Positions 1-6,069 of a DNA stretch of 6,362 nt are shown here, one piece after another. The DNA lies in contig PAXU01000087.1 of NCBI GenBank assembly GCA_002714565.1, forward strand, positions 9,346 to 15,707. Direction: 5' to 3'. The translations under genes were made by a program, and so were the position numbers. The notes below the pieces were generated by a model that saw nothing but the letters and a program-made list of their open reading frames with translations, was not told where the DNA came from and searched no databases. This stretch comes from Rhodopirellula sp. Lineage in GTDB: Bacteria; Planctomycetota; Planctomycetia; Pirellulales; Pirellulaceae. Within the stretch, counting starts at the first letter, position 1; each line of letters starts with the position of its first letter.

Positions 1-308
1 TTTCCGATGCCAATTAGCGCCACTGACCATACGGCATCGGTGCCCATGATTTGCTTGATGGCTCCGATCAGTTCGCTGCAACGGTAACCTATTCCTGGAT
101 ACCCAAACTGGCCGAAGTAGGCGAGGTCTTTGCGGACTTGGCTTGGCGTAACGCCGAGCAGAATACCAAGGTGTTTGCTATTGGTGGTCTCAATACCGTC
201 ACGCGTTAAATGCTGTAACTCGCGCAGATAAAGGCTCAGCCGTCCCACGACTGCCTTGGGAACAGACTGGAAGTCAGTAGGTTGAGGATTTGCGGGATCG
301 GGTTTCAT
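1..308 (-). CDS. rex: Redox-sensing transcriptional repressor Rex (5' part, cut by window edge)
   Basis: Rex is a cytoplasmic repressor that senses the NADH/NAD+ ratio and usually controls fermentation, respiration and NAD metabolism genes. Reading the reverse complement from the ATG at 308 gives 102 complete residues with no stop. Residues 16-35 (beginning VPKAVVGRLSLYLREL) match the conserved first helix of the Rex winged-helix domain. Residues 50-75 contain LLGVTPSQVRKDLAYFGQFG, the recognition helix region and the family's RKDL..FG.FG signature, followed by GIGY. Residues 96-102 (VALIGIG) are the start of the Rossmann GxGxxG nucleotide-binding loop. The window ends there, so the rest of the NAD domain and the dimer-swapping C-terminal helix are not visible. 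Full Rex proteins have about 210 residues, so roughly half is present. The start lies 5 bases after the methyltransferase stop, without an obvious Shine-Dalgarno, which suggests translational coupling. Family identity is very secure; target genes cannot be read here. Confidence 0.95.
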   Translation of the reverse strand, partial: MKPDPANPQPTDFQSVPKAVVGRLSLYLRELQHLTRDGIETTNSKHLGILLGVTPSQVRKDLAYFGQFGYPGIGYRCSELIGAIKQIMGTDAVWSVALIGIG

Positions 309-313
309 GATGG

Positions 314-859
314 CTAACTGTGCTGTTTACAGTACTCATACATTGCCATGATCGCTGCAGTACTCGCATTATAACTATCCGGGAATCCAAACACCGGAAT
401 CTCCACCATCGCATCACAGAGCTTTAACTGCAACTCGGGAATTCCTGTGCGTTCGTGCCCGATGAGCAATATACACTTTTTTGGAAAATCAAAAGTAAAC
501 AGGTTGTGAGAACCAGTCGTCTGTTCCAGTCCAATGACCGGATAGTTATCGTCAGCTAGTTTCTTAATGACCGGTTCAAGCGTGCGACATTGACGAATCG
601 ATAAGTGTTCTTCAGCACCTCGTGAAATCTTCGGATCGGCTTTTCGATTTCCCTCGACGATTAATTGAGTGATTCCAAGACATCCAGCAGCACGCATGAT
701 CCGAGAAAGATTCACGCCCGAACGCATTTCCGGCACGGCCAGAATAACCTCGCGCGGCGATGAAAGCTGCGTGGGTGCTTGATGACGTTGGTGAATAAAT
801 TCCGTCACGCTACATGGCCGTTCGGAAAAGCTAGGTTTGGTATCCGCACATGTACACAC
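314..859 (-). CDS. TrmH/SpoU-family RNA 2'-O-methyltransferase
   Basis: This is a 181-residue SPOUT-class methylase that would transfer a methyl group from S-adenosylmethionine to a ribose 2'-OH in tRNA or rRNA. The three family motifs are in order. Motif 1 is at about 50-62 (NLSRIMRAAGCLG), with N50 and R56 spaced like the conserved Asn and catalytic Arg of TrmH. Motif 2 is at 130-140 (ILLIGHERTGI, usual form LxLGxExxG). Motif 3 is at 154-176 (IPVFGFPDSYNAS then AAIMAMYEY), where the common SLNVS is replaced by SYNAS. Motifs 2 and 3 form the knotted cofactor site. The protein stops right after motif 3 and so lacks the C-terminal extension of Escherichia coli TrmH (229 residues). The first about 35 residues do not look conserved. 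The start is uncertain: GTG at 859 gives a whole domain, but there is no close Shine-Dalgarno and the frame stays open upstream; the next Met is residue 45, too late. It lies between arsR and rex, probably in one transcript. The RNA substrate cannot be assigned. Confidence 0.88.
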   Translation of the reverse strand: MCTCADTKPSFSERPCSVTEFIHQRHQAPTQLSSPREVILAVPEMRSGVNLSRIMRAAGCLGITQLIVEGNRKADPKISRGAEEHLSIRQCRTLEPVIKKLADDNYPVIGLEQTTGSHNLFTFDFPKKCILLIGHERTGIPELQLKLCDAMVEIPVFGFPDSYNASTAAIMAMYEYCKQHS

Positions 860-897
860 AGATGCGATATCGTTATCCCTGCCGCGGTTTTCAGCTG

Positions 898-1485
898 CTA
901 GCTGGAAACACTTTGGCTATCGCTCTGCTGCCCTTCATTTACACCCTGAGCGAGTGTTGCTTTACGCGGGTGATACTCCACTCGGAAGGCTTCAAACTCG
1001 ATGAAGGCATCACGGCCTGGAACGGTCTGAAACAGAGCAGTCAGTACGTCTTCAATTTTGCCGTGGCAGACGTGATAGAAGTTGTGCTTACCTTCGCGGC
1101 GTTTATCAACGAAGCCTGCAACACGAAGCAGTGCCAAGTGATGGCTGACAGCCGGCTGACTCTGGCCTAATGCATCGCATAATGAACGTACGTTCATTTC
1201 CTGATTTTTTAGCAGCAGGATGATCAACCGCAGACGCGTTTCGTCAGCAAGCAGTTTGAATGTATCAATGAGGCTGTGAGCTAGATCGTGTTTGATCTGT
1301 TGAGGAGGACTTTGATAAGTAGTGCTTTGTTCAGCAGCTATAGCATCCGCAACTTCGGTAATCTGCTCAGGTGCCAGTAGATTATTCACTGATTCAGTGA
1401 CTGGATTCAGATCGTTTGCAGCCGACTCGTCCGGGAGTTTGTTATCTGTAGGATTTGAGTTTTGGCTCTGAGAAGAGTCGTGCAT
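898..1485 (-). CDS. ArsR-family winged-helix transcriptional regulator with long N-terminal tail
   Basis: This is a predicted DNA-binding regulator of 195 residues. ArsR-family proteins are usually 95-120 residues, dimeric, and release DNA on binding a ligand, often a metal. The domain occupies about 70-152. LADETRLRLIILLL (79-92) is the family's opening helix, SLCDALGQSQPAVSHHLALLRVAGFV (101-126) contains the helix-turn-helix, and KRREGKHNFYHV (128-139) is the wing. The first about 65 residues are rich in Ser, Asn, Gln, Asp and Glu and look disordered; a charged and polar tail follows 175. The canonical ELCVC metal motif is absent. The cysteines are C103 in the helix-turn-helix and C140 after the wing, so an arsenic- or zinc-type site is not evident and the ligand is unknown. 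I chose ATG at 1485 over the upstream TTG at 1509 because GGAGA sits 5 bases before it. It is first in a probable arsR-methylase-rex transcript and divergent from the opp genes, making autoregulation or control of opp plausible but unproven. Confidence 0.9.
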   Translation of the reverse strand: MHDSSQSQNSNPTDNKLPDESAANDLNPVTESVNNLLAPEQITEVADAIAAEQSTTYQSPPQQIKHDLAHSLIDTFKLLADETRLRLIILLLKNQEMNVRSLCDALGQSQPAVSHHLALLRVAGFVDKRREGKHNFYHVCHGKIEDVLTALFQTVPGRDAFIEFEAFRVEYHPRKATLAQGVNEGQQSDSQSVSS

Positions 1486-1490
1486 TGAAA

Positions 1491-1495
1491 TCTCC
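1491..1495 (-). promoter_or_regulatory. Ribosome binding site of the arsR-family gene
   Basis: On the minus strand GGAGA lies 5 bases before the ATG at 1485. The alternative in-frame TTG start at 1509 has no comparable purine run upstream. This site therefore decides the start and shortens the protein from 203 to 195 residues. Confidence 0.6.
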
Positions 1496-1517
1496 AAATC
1501 AAATATCAAAAGACATG

Positions 1518-1523
1518 ATTATC
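1518..1523 (-). promoter_or_regulatory. Possible -10 box for the arsR-methylase-rex transcript
   Basis: GATAAT on the minus strand matches the sigma-70 -10 consensus at five of six positions and would give a leader of roughly 27 bases before the ATG at 1485. No good -35 hexamer stands at the expected distance. Overlapping it, at 1505-1519, is a small inverted pair ATCA-7-TGAT that could be half-sites for a regulator. This is a weak prediction from motif likeness only. Confidence 0.25.
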
Positions 1524-1755
1524 TGTTGATGTGTTTAATTACTAGTTTCATTTGCTACAAATACGGATTGGCGCCGGCTTGTAACAAACCGTTAGGGATA
1601 TGAGATTCCGGAAGAGGGGGGTGTTCGTAAATGCCGATGGGATCCGAATTGGCACAAGGATCATTCAGCCGAACATCTGCTCTGTTGGCTCTCATTGTAT
1701 GAATCGAGATTGACGTGTTCAAGAAGAAACCTTGCATTGGACAGGTGGTTCTGTA

Positions 1756-1786
1756 GTGTTTCTTGGTTAGGTACGTGTTTCTTGGT
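1756..1786. repeat. Perfect 12-bp direct repeat, 19-bp period, upstream of oppA
   Basis: GTGTTTCTTGGT occurs at 1756-1767 and again at 1775-1786, with a 7-base spacer. The copies end about 110 bases before the oppA start and just upstream of a TATAAG element. A pair of identical sites about two helical turns apart is a common operator layout for a dimeric or paired regulator. The repeat is seen directly; its role as a binding site is inference. Confidence 0.5.
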
Positions 1787-1809
1787 GGGTAAGGCAAGCA
1801 TCTGTTTTA

Positions 1810-1815
1810 TATAAG
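1810..1815 (+). promoter_or_regulatory. Possible -10 box for the opp operon
   Basis: TATAAG matches the sigma-70 -10 consensus at five of six positions and would leave a leader of about 75 bases before oppA. No consensus -35 stands 16-18 bases upstream. The nearest TTGGTG (1782-1787) is 22 bases away and overlaps the second copy of the 12-bp repeat, as might be expected of an activator-dependent promoter. Weak evidence. Confidence 0.22.
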
Positions 1816-1897
1816 TCGCTAACGATGTACTATTTAACTAACAGAAATCACCGAAATATATGATCATCCGGTTCGCTCATTTTCCGATTGCCCAACA

Positions 1898-3898
1898 ATG
1901 ATCCCACGCTGGCTCCGAAATTCCTTTCCGTATTTAGCGATCGGCATTTTACTTGCCGGACTGGGGTACGCCATCAGTTTCGGCCAACTTGAGCCGGCCG
2001 ACTTCACGTATAACAATGGCGCCGAGATTAAGACAGTCGACCCGGCACTTGCAACTGGAAGCCCTGAAGGCCGAATTATTAACGGGTTGTTTGAAGGCCT
2101 GCTGCGAAATATGCCAACGGGTACGGAGCCTGATGAGACGAACAGTATCCCGTTGCGTCCTGTGACAATGGGCATGGCAGACACTTTTGAAATCAGTGAA
2201 GACGGTAAGACCTATACATTTCATATCCGCGAATCAGCTACATGGTCCAACGGTGATACTGTTACCGCCGAAGATTTTCGGTGGTCCTGGCAACGCATGC
2301 TACATCCGGAGACAGGATCTGAGTACGTTTATCAACTGTACAGCATCGAGGGTGCATTGCAGTACAACACCGGCGCGATTGAGTTGGGTGAAATCGTGGA
2401 AGTCGAACACGGTGAGCGTCAAACCAAGACAGAGTTGTTTCCGCGAGCATCCATTAGTCGCGGAAAATTAGTTGCACATGGTACTTGGTCTGCCGCCAAT
2501 GGCGTGGTCTGGGCTGAAGCATCCGCCACCGATTCTGCCAGTGGCAGTCATGGTCACGGTGATTCGGAGCAAGAGGGTGACACACCGATTGAGGTGTACA
2601 AGGTAACAGTCTATTCATCGGATCATATTTTGGATGAGTTGGATCTCAGTGGAGACTCCCATGAAATGTTGTTCATCAAACACACCGATGACCAGGAGAT
2701 TCCAGAGAGTATTGCCGGTGAATACACACGGTGTTTTCATGTGCTCCCGGATTTTCAATCGACGGTCGGGCTGAAAGTAAGCGGAAGTGATCAGCGAATC
2801 CTAAGCGTGCAATTGGTAGAACCTACGCCATATTTCTTAGATCTGGTTGCCTTTTATCCGTTGTATCCTGTTCACCGCAAGACAGTTGAAACCCATGGAG
2901 CTATGGGTTGGACGAAGCAGGAGAATATCGTCACCAACGGTCCGTTCTTGCTGCATGACCGCCGAATACGTGATCGGATACGGCTTGTCAAAAATCCCAT
3001 GTATTGGAATGCGAAGGGCGTGAGTCTTGAGATCATTGATGCACTGAGCGTGGAGTCGGATACGACAGCGCTAAACATGTATATGAATGGACAAGTTGAT
3101 TGGCTCACGTCATTGCCCACTATGATCATGAAGGATTTAATGCCGCGAGAGGATTTTGTTTCCGCGCCCATGCTTGCATCATACTTCTACCGATTAAATG
3201 TAGACCAAAAACCGCTCGATGATGTGCGTGTCAGGCGCGCATTGAACATGGCATTGGATAAGGCAAAGATTACTGAGCGTGTTTCCAAGGCCGGTGAGAT
3301 TCCCGCGCGATCTTACGTACCTCCCGGGCTTGCCGGCTACGACGGTTACCAATGTGGTGAATTCAATGTGAAAGAAGCTAAGAGACTACTCGCAGAAGCA
3401 GGATTCCCTGGCGGTGAAGGATTCCCGACCATGAGGATCCTGTACAACACGAATGACAATCACCAGGCTATTGCCCAGGTCATTCAGCAGGATTGGAAGA
3501 ACAACCTGGGAATTGAAGTTCGTTTGGAGAATATGGAGTGGCGTACGTTTTTATCAAACGTGTCTGAAACGCAGTTTGACATTGCCAGGGCTGGTTGGAT
3601 TGGCGACTATCCGGACCCCAATACGTTTCTTGACATGTTCGTAACTGACGGACCCAATAACCAAACGAACTGGTCCAATCAGCAATATGATGAACTCATT
3701 GAATCTGCCAAGACGCTACGTGGCGACGAGCGTCTGAAGGCTCTTTCAGATGCTGAGAAGATTCTCATGGAAGAGCAGCCAATCATTCCGATCTACTACT
3801 ACGTATCAAAGAATATGGTGAGTGATCGCGTGAAGGGCTTTTCAGCGAACATTCAGGATGTGCATCCACTGCATGTTTTAACTGTGGAAGATAAATAG
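1898..3898 (+). CDS. oppA: Oligopeptide ABC transporter, substrate-binding protein (OppA-like, with large insertion)
   Basis: This SBP_bac_5-family protein would bind peptides outside the cytoplasmic membrane and deliver them to the OppBC channel. At 666 residues it is about 120 longer than typical OppA. Residues 4-28 are a positively charged start plus hydrophobic segment without a lipobox Cys, so it is membrane-anchored or cut by signal peptidase I (A25-I26-S27 is a possible site). Family blocks are clear: DGKTYTFHIR (102-111), WSNGDTVTAEDFRWSWQRML (116-135), PTPYFLDLVAFYPLYPV (309-325), NIVTNGPF (343-350), DDVRVRRALNMALDK (441-455), FDIARAGWIGDYPDP (560-574), PIIPIYYYV (628-636). By alignment from memory to E. 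coli OppA, D570 corresponds to D419, which holds the peptide's amino end, and R564 to R413. Residues about 160-290 have no counterpart there and include a His/Asp/Glu-rich stretch at 216-228. The only cysteines are C279 and C486. ATG 1898 is the only start that keeps the N-terminal hydrophobic segment; it has no Shine-Dalgarno. First gene of the operon. Confidence 0.93.
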   Translation: MIPRWLRNSFPYLAIGILLAGLGYAISFGQLEPADFTYNNGAEIKTVDPALATGSPEGRIINGLFEGLLRNMPTGTEPDETNSIPLRPVTMGMADTFEISEDGKTYTFHIRESATWSNGDTVTAEDFRWSWQRMLHPETGSEYVYQLYSIEGALQYNTGAIELGEIVEVEHGERQTKTELFPRASISRGKLVAHGTWSAANGVVWAEASATDSASGSHGHGDSEQEGDTPIEVYKVTVYSSDHILDELDLSGDSHEMLFIKHTDDQEIPESIAGEYTRCFHVLPDFQSTVGLKVSGSDQRILSVQLVEPTPYFLDLVAFYPLYPVHRKTVETHGAMGWTKQENIVTNGPFLLHDRRIRDRIRLVKNPMYWNAKGVSLEIIDALSVESDTTALNMYMNGQVDWLTSLPTMIMKDLMPREDFVSAPMLASYFYRLNVDQKPLDDVRVRRALNMALDKAKITERVSKAGEIPARSYVPPGLAGYDGYQCGEFNVKEAKRLLAEAGFPGGEGFPTMRILYNTNDNHQAIAQVIQQDWKNNLGIEVRLENMEWRTFLSNVSETQFDIARAGWIGDYPDPNTFLDMFVTDGPNNQTNWSNQQYDELIESAKTLRGDERLKALSDAEKILMEEQPIIPIYYYVSKNMVSDRVKGFSANIQDVHPLHVLTVEDK

Positions 3899-3916
3899 AG
3901 GGTAGGGGAGCCGCTT

Positions 3917-3922
3917 AGGGGA
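3917..3922 (+). promoter_or_regulatory. Ribosome binding site of oppB (GTG start)
   Basis: AGGGGA lies 7 bases before the GTG at 3930, a strong Shine-Dalgarno at good spacing. It supports the non-ATG start, which gives an N-terminus (MFAFLLRRLGW) that aligns with the usual first residues of OppB. Confidence 0.75.
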
Positions 3923-3929
3923 TCGACGC

Positions 3930-4859
3930 GTGTTTGCATTTTTACTTCGAAGACTCGGCTGGGCGATATTGACGGTTTGGATCGTCTATACAGTCACTTT
4001 TTTTCTGATGCGATCCGTGCCGGGTGGCCCGTTTGACGGTGAACGGCAGTTACCCGAAGAGGTGGAACGCAACCTGCTTGAAAAATATAACCTCAACGAT
4101 CCGGTACACATTCAGTATTTCAACGGGATACGTGATATCGTTGCGAATCCGATTGGCGAGAAGTTCGGGCCGAGTATTCGACTGGCAGATTACAACGTTG
4201 ATGAAGTGATTGCTCAGGGTTTCCCGGTATCTGCCTCCCTTGGAATCTTTGCAATGGTATTTGCGCTGTTGCTGGGTATGACAAGCGGAGTGATATCGGC
4301 GATTAAGCGGAATAGCGCGCTGGACGTCGGTTTTATGGCAGCCGCCACACTGGGAATCTCGGTGCCGAGCTTTGTATTAGCGAGTGTCGCCGTCATTGTG
4401 TTTGTTTTTTGGATTCCGATTTTTCCTGCTGCTGGCTGGGGCCAATTGTCCCAGATCCTGTTGCCTGCACTTTGTCTGGGGGCTCCGTTTGCCGGATACA
4501 TCGCCAGGCTGACACGAACTGGAATGCTGGAAGTGCTTGGGCAGGACTACATTCGGACAGCATATGCCAAGGGGCTTGCCACACGACGTGTGGTCGTGCG
4601 GCATGCACTTCGTGGAGCAATCTTACCGGTGGTTTCCTATCTGGGACCAGCCGTTGCCGGTATTTTGACGGGCTCACTAATCGTCGAAAGAATCTTCTAT
4701 CTACCAGGGATGGGCAGCCACTTTATCGAAGCCGCATTACAGCGTGATTACCCGTTGGCTATGGGAATGGTGCTCGTATACACCTGCTTGTTGTATGTGA
4801 TGAATACGCTGGTGGATATTTCCTACGGTGTGATCGATCCAAGGGTAAAAGTTGAATAG
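3930..4859 (+). CDS. oppB: Oligopeptide ABC transporter, permease subunit OppB
   Basis: This is an integral membrane subunit that pairs with OppC to form the peptide channel. Its 309 residues are close to the 306 of E. coli OppB. A basic N-terminus precedes the first membrane segment (about 9-29). Then follows RSVPGGPFDGERQLPEEV (28-45), a strongly conserved block at the start of the external loop. The remaining membrane segments fall at roughly 98-122, 134-160, 175-193, 234-255 and 277-297. The cytoplasmic EAA-type coupling loop that docks on the ATPase is at about 206-240: DYIRTAYAKGL, then VVRHALRGAILPVVSYLGP. The C-terminus (VDISYGVIDPRVKVE) is typical. DppB-type permeases are similar, but the GGPF-GERQLP block and the OppA-like partner favour Opp. 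It starts 31 bases after oppA stops and ends 11 bases before oppC. Unlike OppA and OppC it carries no extra segments. Confidence 0.95.
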   Translation: MFAFLLRRLGWAILTVWIVYTVTFFLMRSVPGGPFDGERQLPEEVERNLLEKYNLNDPVHIQYFNGIRDIVANPIGEKFGPSIRLADYNVDEVIAQGFPVSASLGIFAMVFALLLGMTSGVISAIKRNSALDVGFMAAATLGISVPSFVLASVAVIVFVFWIPIFPAAGWGQLSQILLPALCLGAPFAGYIARLTRTGMLEVLGQDYIRTAYAKGLATRRVVVRHALRGAILPVVSYLGPAVAGILTGSLIVERIFYLPGMGSHFIEAALQRDYPLAMGMVLVYTCLLYVMNTLVDISYGVIDPRVKVE

Positions 4860-4861
4860 GA
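4858..4861 (+). promoter_or_regulatory. Ribosome binding site of oppC (TTG start)
   Basis: AGGA overlaps the oppB stop codon (TAG at 4857-4859) and lies 9 bases before the TTG at 4871. It supports that rare start and suggests that ribosomes finishing oppB feed oppC translation. Confidence 0.6.
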
Positions 4862-4870
4862 CGCTCGCAA

Positions 4871-6064
4871 TTGAGTGATATTTCTGACAACGTAGAACTT
4901 CCAAATCAACCGGTACCGGATACGGGTAAACGGGATTTGGAATACTATGCGCGGATCCTGGAGGAAGCGAATTCCATTAAGGGAACGTCGCTTTGGCAGG
5001 ATGCCTGGAAACAGCTAAAACGCAATCGAGCTGCCATGGTTTCGCTAGTATTTCTGATACTGCTTGCCGTACTGGCATTCTTCACACCATTGCTGCCATT
5101 GCAGTCACCGATTTACCAGGACATCGAACAGCGACAGTTGTCCGCACCAAGCTTGAGTGCCGTTCCACTATATCCTGAGAGCATCTTTGAGAACGACGAA
5201 CAACTACCTAAGCTATCCAACGAGTCAGAGATCGCATCACGTAAGCAGGAAATACTTGTAACGACACTTTGGAATAATCCGGGGACCGTTTCTCAATGGT
5301 TGATAAGAATTCGACTTTCCGTGTTTGGAACGTGGTCGATTCCATCGTTGTGCGGAACGGATAACCTTGGCCGTGATGTACTTTCGCGAGTCTTTTGGGG
5401 CGCACGTGTGTCCATTATTGTCGGAATTGTTGCCACGTTTGTCTCACTGTTGATCGGTGTCAGTTATGGTGCGATCTCCGGTTTCATGGGCGGCAAAGTT
5501 GATAACATCATGATGAGAATCGTTGATGTCATTTACTCTGTCCCATTCATTTTCGTTGTGATTTTTATGATCACGATCGTGAAGGAAGATCAAATCGCAG
5601 CGGTTTTGGAAAAATGGGGTATCGACCAGATCAAGGTGTTCTTCATCATGATCGGAATGATTTACTGGCTGACGATGGCACGTGTCGTGCGAGGACAGGT
5701 GATCTCGTTGAAAAACGAGCAATTCGTCGAGGCGGCGCGCACAATCGGTGCGAGCCCGACACGCATTATTTTCAAACATCTGATTCCCAATGTCATGGGC
5801 ATTGTCATCGTCTACCTGACTCTCACGATTCCGGCCGTGATGCGATTTGAAGCATTCCTTTCCTTCTTGGGTTTAGGCGTCGAGGCGCCCGACGTCTCAT
5901 GGGGATTGCTGGTAAACGAGGGTATACAGGTCATCACGCCTATCAAGACCTACGGATGGCTAGTCCTCTATCCGGGATTAACGCTGGCACTGACCCTGTT
6001 TGCATTGAGTTTTCTTGGGGATGGATTACGGGATGCCTTGGATCCGAAAATGAAGAATAAATAA
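4871..6064 (+). CDS. oppC: Oligopeptide ABC transporter, permease subunit OppC (enlarged external loops)
   Basis: This is the second channel subunit of the importer, with 397 residues against about 302 in E. coli OppC. A cytoplasmic N-terminus leads into [20 protein letters not shown] (40-59), which matches the family, and membrane segment 1 (about 56-74). A long external loop (75-160) ends in [21 protein letters not shown] (161-181), a signature of the DppC/OppC/GsiD group. Further membrane segments lie at about 182-203, 219-237, 254-271, 306-326 and 366-384. The EAA coupling loop is [23 protein letters not shown] (285-307), and [20 protein letters not shown] (326-345) is also typical. The C-terminus ([15 protein letters not shown]) is canonical. 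The extra length is about 16 residues at the N-terminus, about 60 in the first external loop and about 13 in the second (near 238-252). The TTG start is supported by AGGA 9 bases upstream. oppD follows after 5 bases. Confidence 0.94.
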   Translation: MSDISDNVELPNQPVPDTGKRDLEYYARILEEANSIKGTSLWQDAWKQLKRNRAAMVSLVFLILLAVLAFFTPLLPLQSPIYQDIEQRQLSAPSLSAVPLYPESIFENDEQLPKLSNESEIASRKQEILVTTLWNNPGTVSQWLIRIRLSVFGTWSIPSLCGTDNLGRDVLSRVFWGARVSIIVGIVATFVSLLIGVSYGAISGFMGGKVDNIMMRIVDVIYSVPFIFVVIFMITIVKEDQIAAVLEKWGIDQIKVFFIMIGMIYWLTMARVVRGQVISLKNEQFVEAARTIGASPTRIIFKHLIPNVMGIVIVYLTLTIPAVMRFEAFLSFLGLGVEAPDVSWGLLVNEGIQVITPIKTYGWLVLYPGLTLALTLFALSFLGDGLRDALDPKMKNK

Positions 6065-6069
6065 AGTTG

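Larger units (their letters stand above)
1486..1897. promoter_or_regulatory. Divergent intergenic region between arsR-family gene and opp operon
   Basis: This stretch of about 410 bases separates two outward-facing gene clusters and must hold both their promoters. From left to right it contains the arsR ribosome site and a GATAAT box. It then has an imperfect hairpin at 1575-1591, whose minus-strand RNA would form a 7-bp stem with one G-U pair and a UUA loop, not followed by a U-tract. Next come a perfect 12-bp direct repeat at 1756-1786 and an A/T-rich -10-like element at 1810-1815. An 80-codon minus-strand reading frame (1555-1797) crosses the middle but shows no recognisable family. I see no tRNA, riboswitch or terminator. 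Confidence 0.6.

Noticed and set aside
850..1170. 106-codon plus-strand frame
   Set aside because: It lies antisense mostly inside the ArsR-family gene, whose winged-helix motifs are unmistakable on the other strand. It is a shadow frame.
1555..1797. 80-codon minus-strand reading frame filling much of the intergenic region
   Set aside because: It begins with TTG, lacks a ribosome site, matches no family I know, and has no regular hydrophobic or domain pattern. A shorter 46-codon version from an ATG at 1696-1698 is equally unsupported. Conservation in relatives would change this view.
1510..1897. tRNA, riboswitch, CRISPR or insertion-sequence remnant in the intergenic region
   Set aside because: I found no cloverleaf, no T-box or other recognisable riboswitch core, no spaced repeat array beyond the single 12-bp pair, and no transposase fragment or terminal inverted repeats.
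2890..2909. 7-bp inverted repeat with 6-base loop inside oppA
   Set aside because: It is in the middle of conserved coding sequence, with no T-tract or gene boundary, so a terminator role is unlikely.
1864..3171. Several other reading frames on both strands over oppA
   Set aside because: All overlap the oppA frame, which has recognisable family blocks along its length outside the insertion. Their translations show no coherent domains.
3896..3930. Possible hairpin between oppA and oppB to limit downstream expression, as in some binding-protein operons
   Set aside because: The 31-base gap is purine-rich and contains no inverted repeat of useful length.
4579..4593. 15-bp perfect palindrome (7-bp arms, one central base) inside oppB
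   Set aside because: It falls in the codons for the conserved coupling loop (around ATRRVVV) and is explained by codon choice. There is no promoter or gene boundary nearby.
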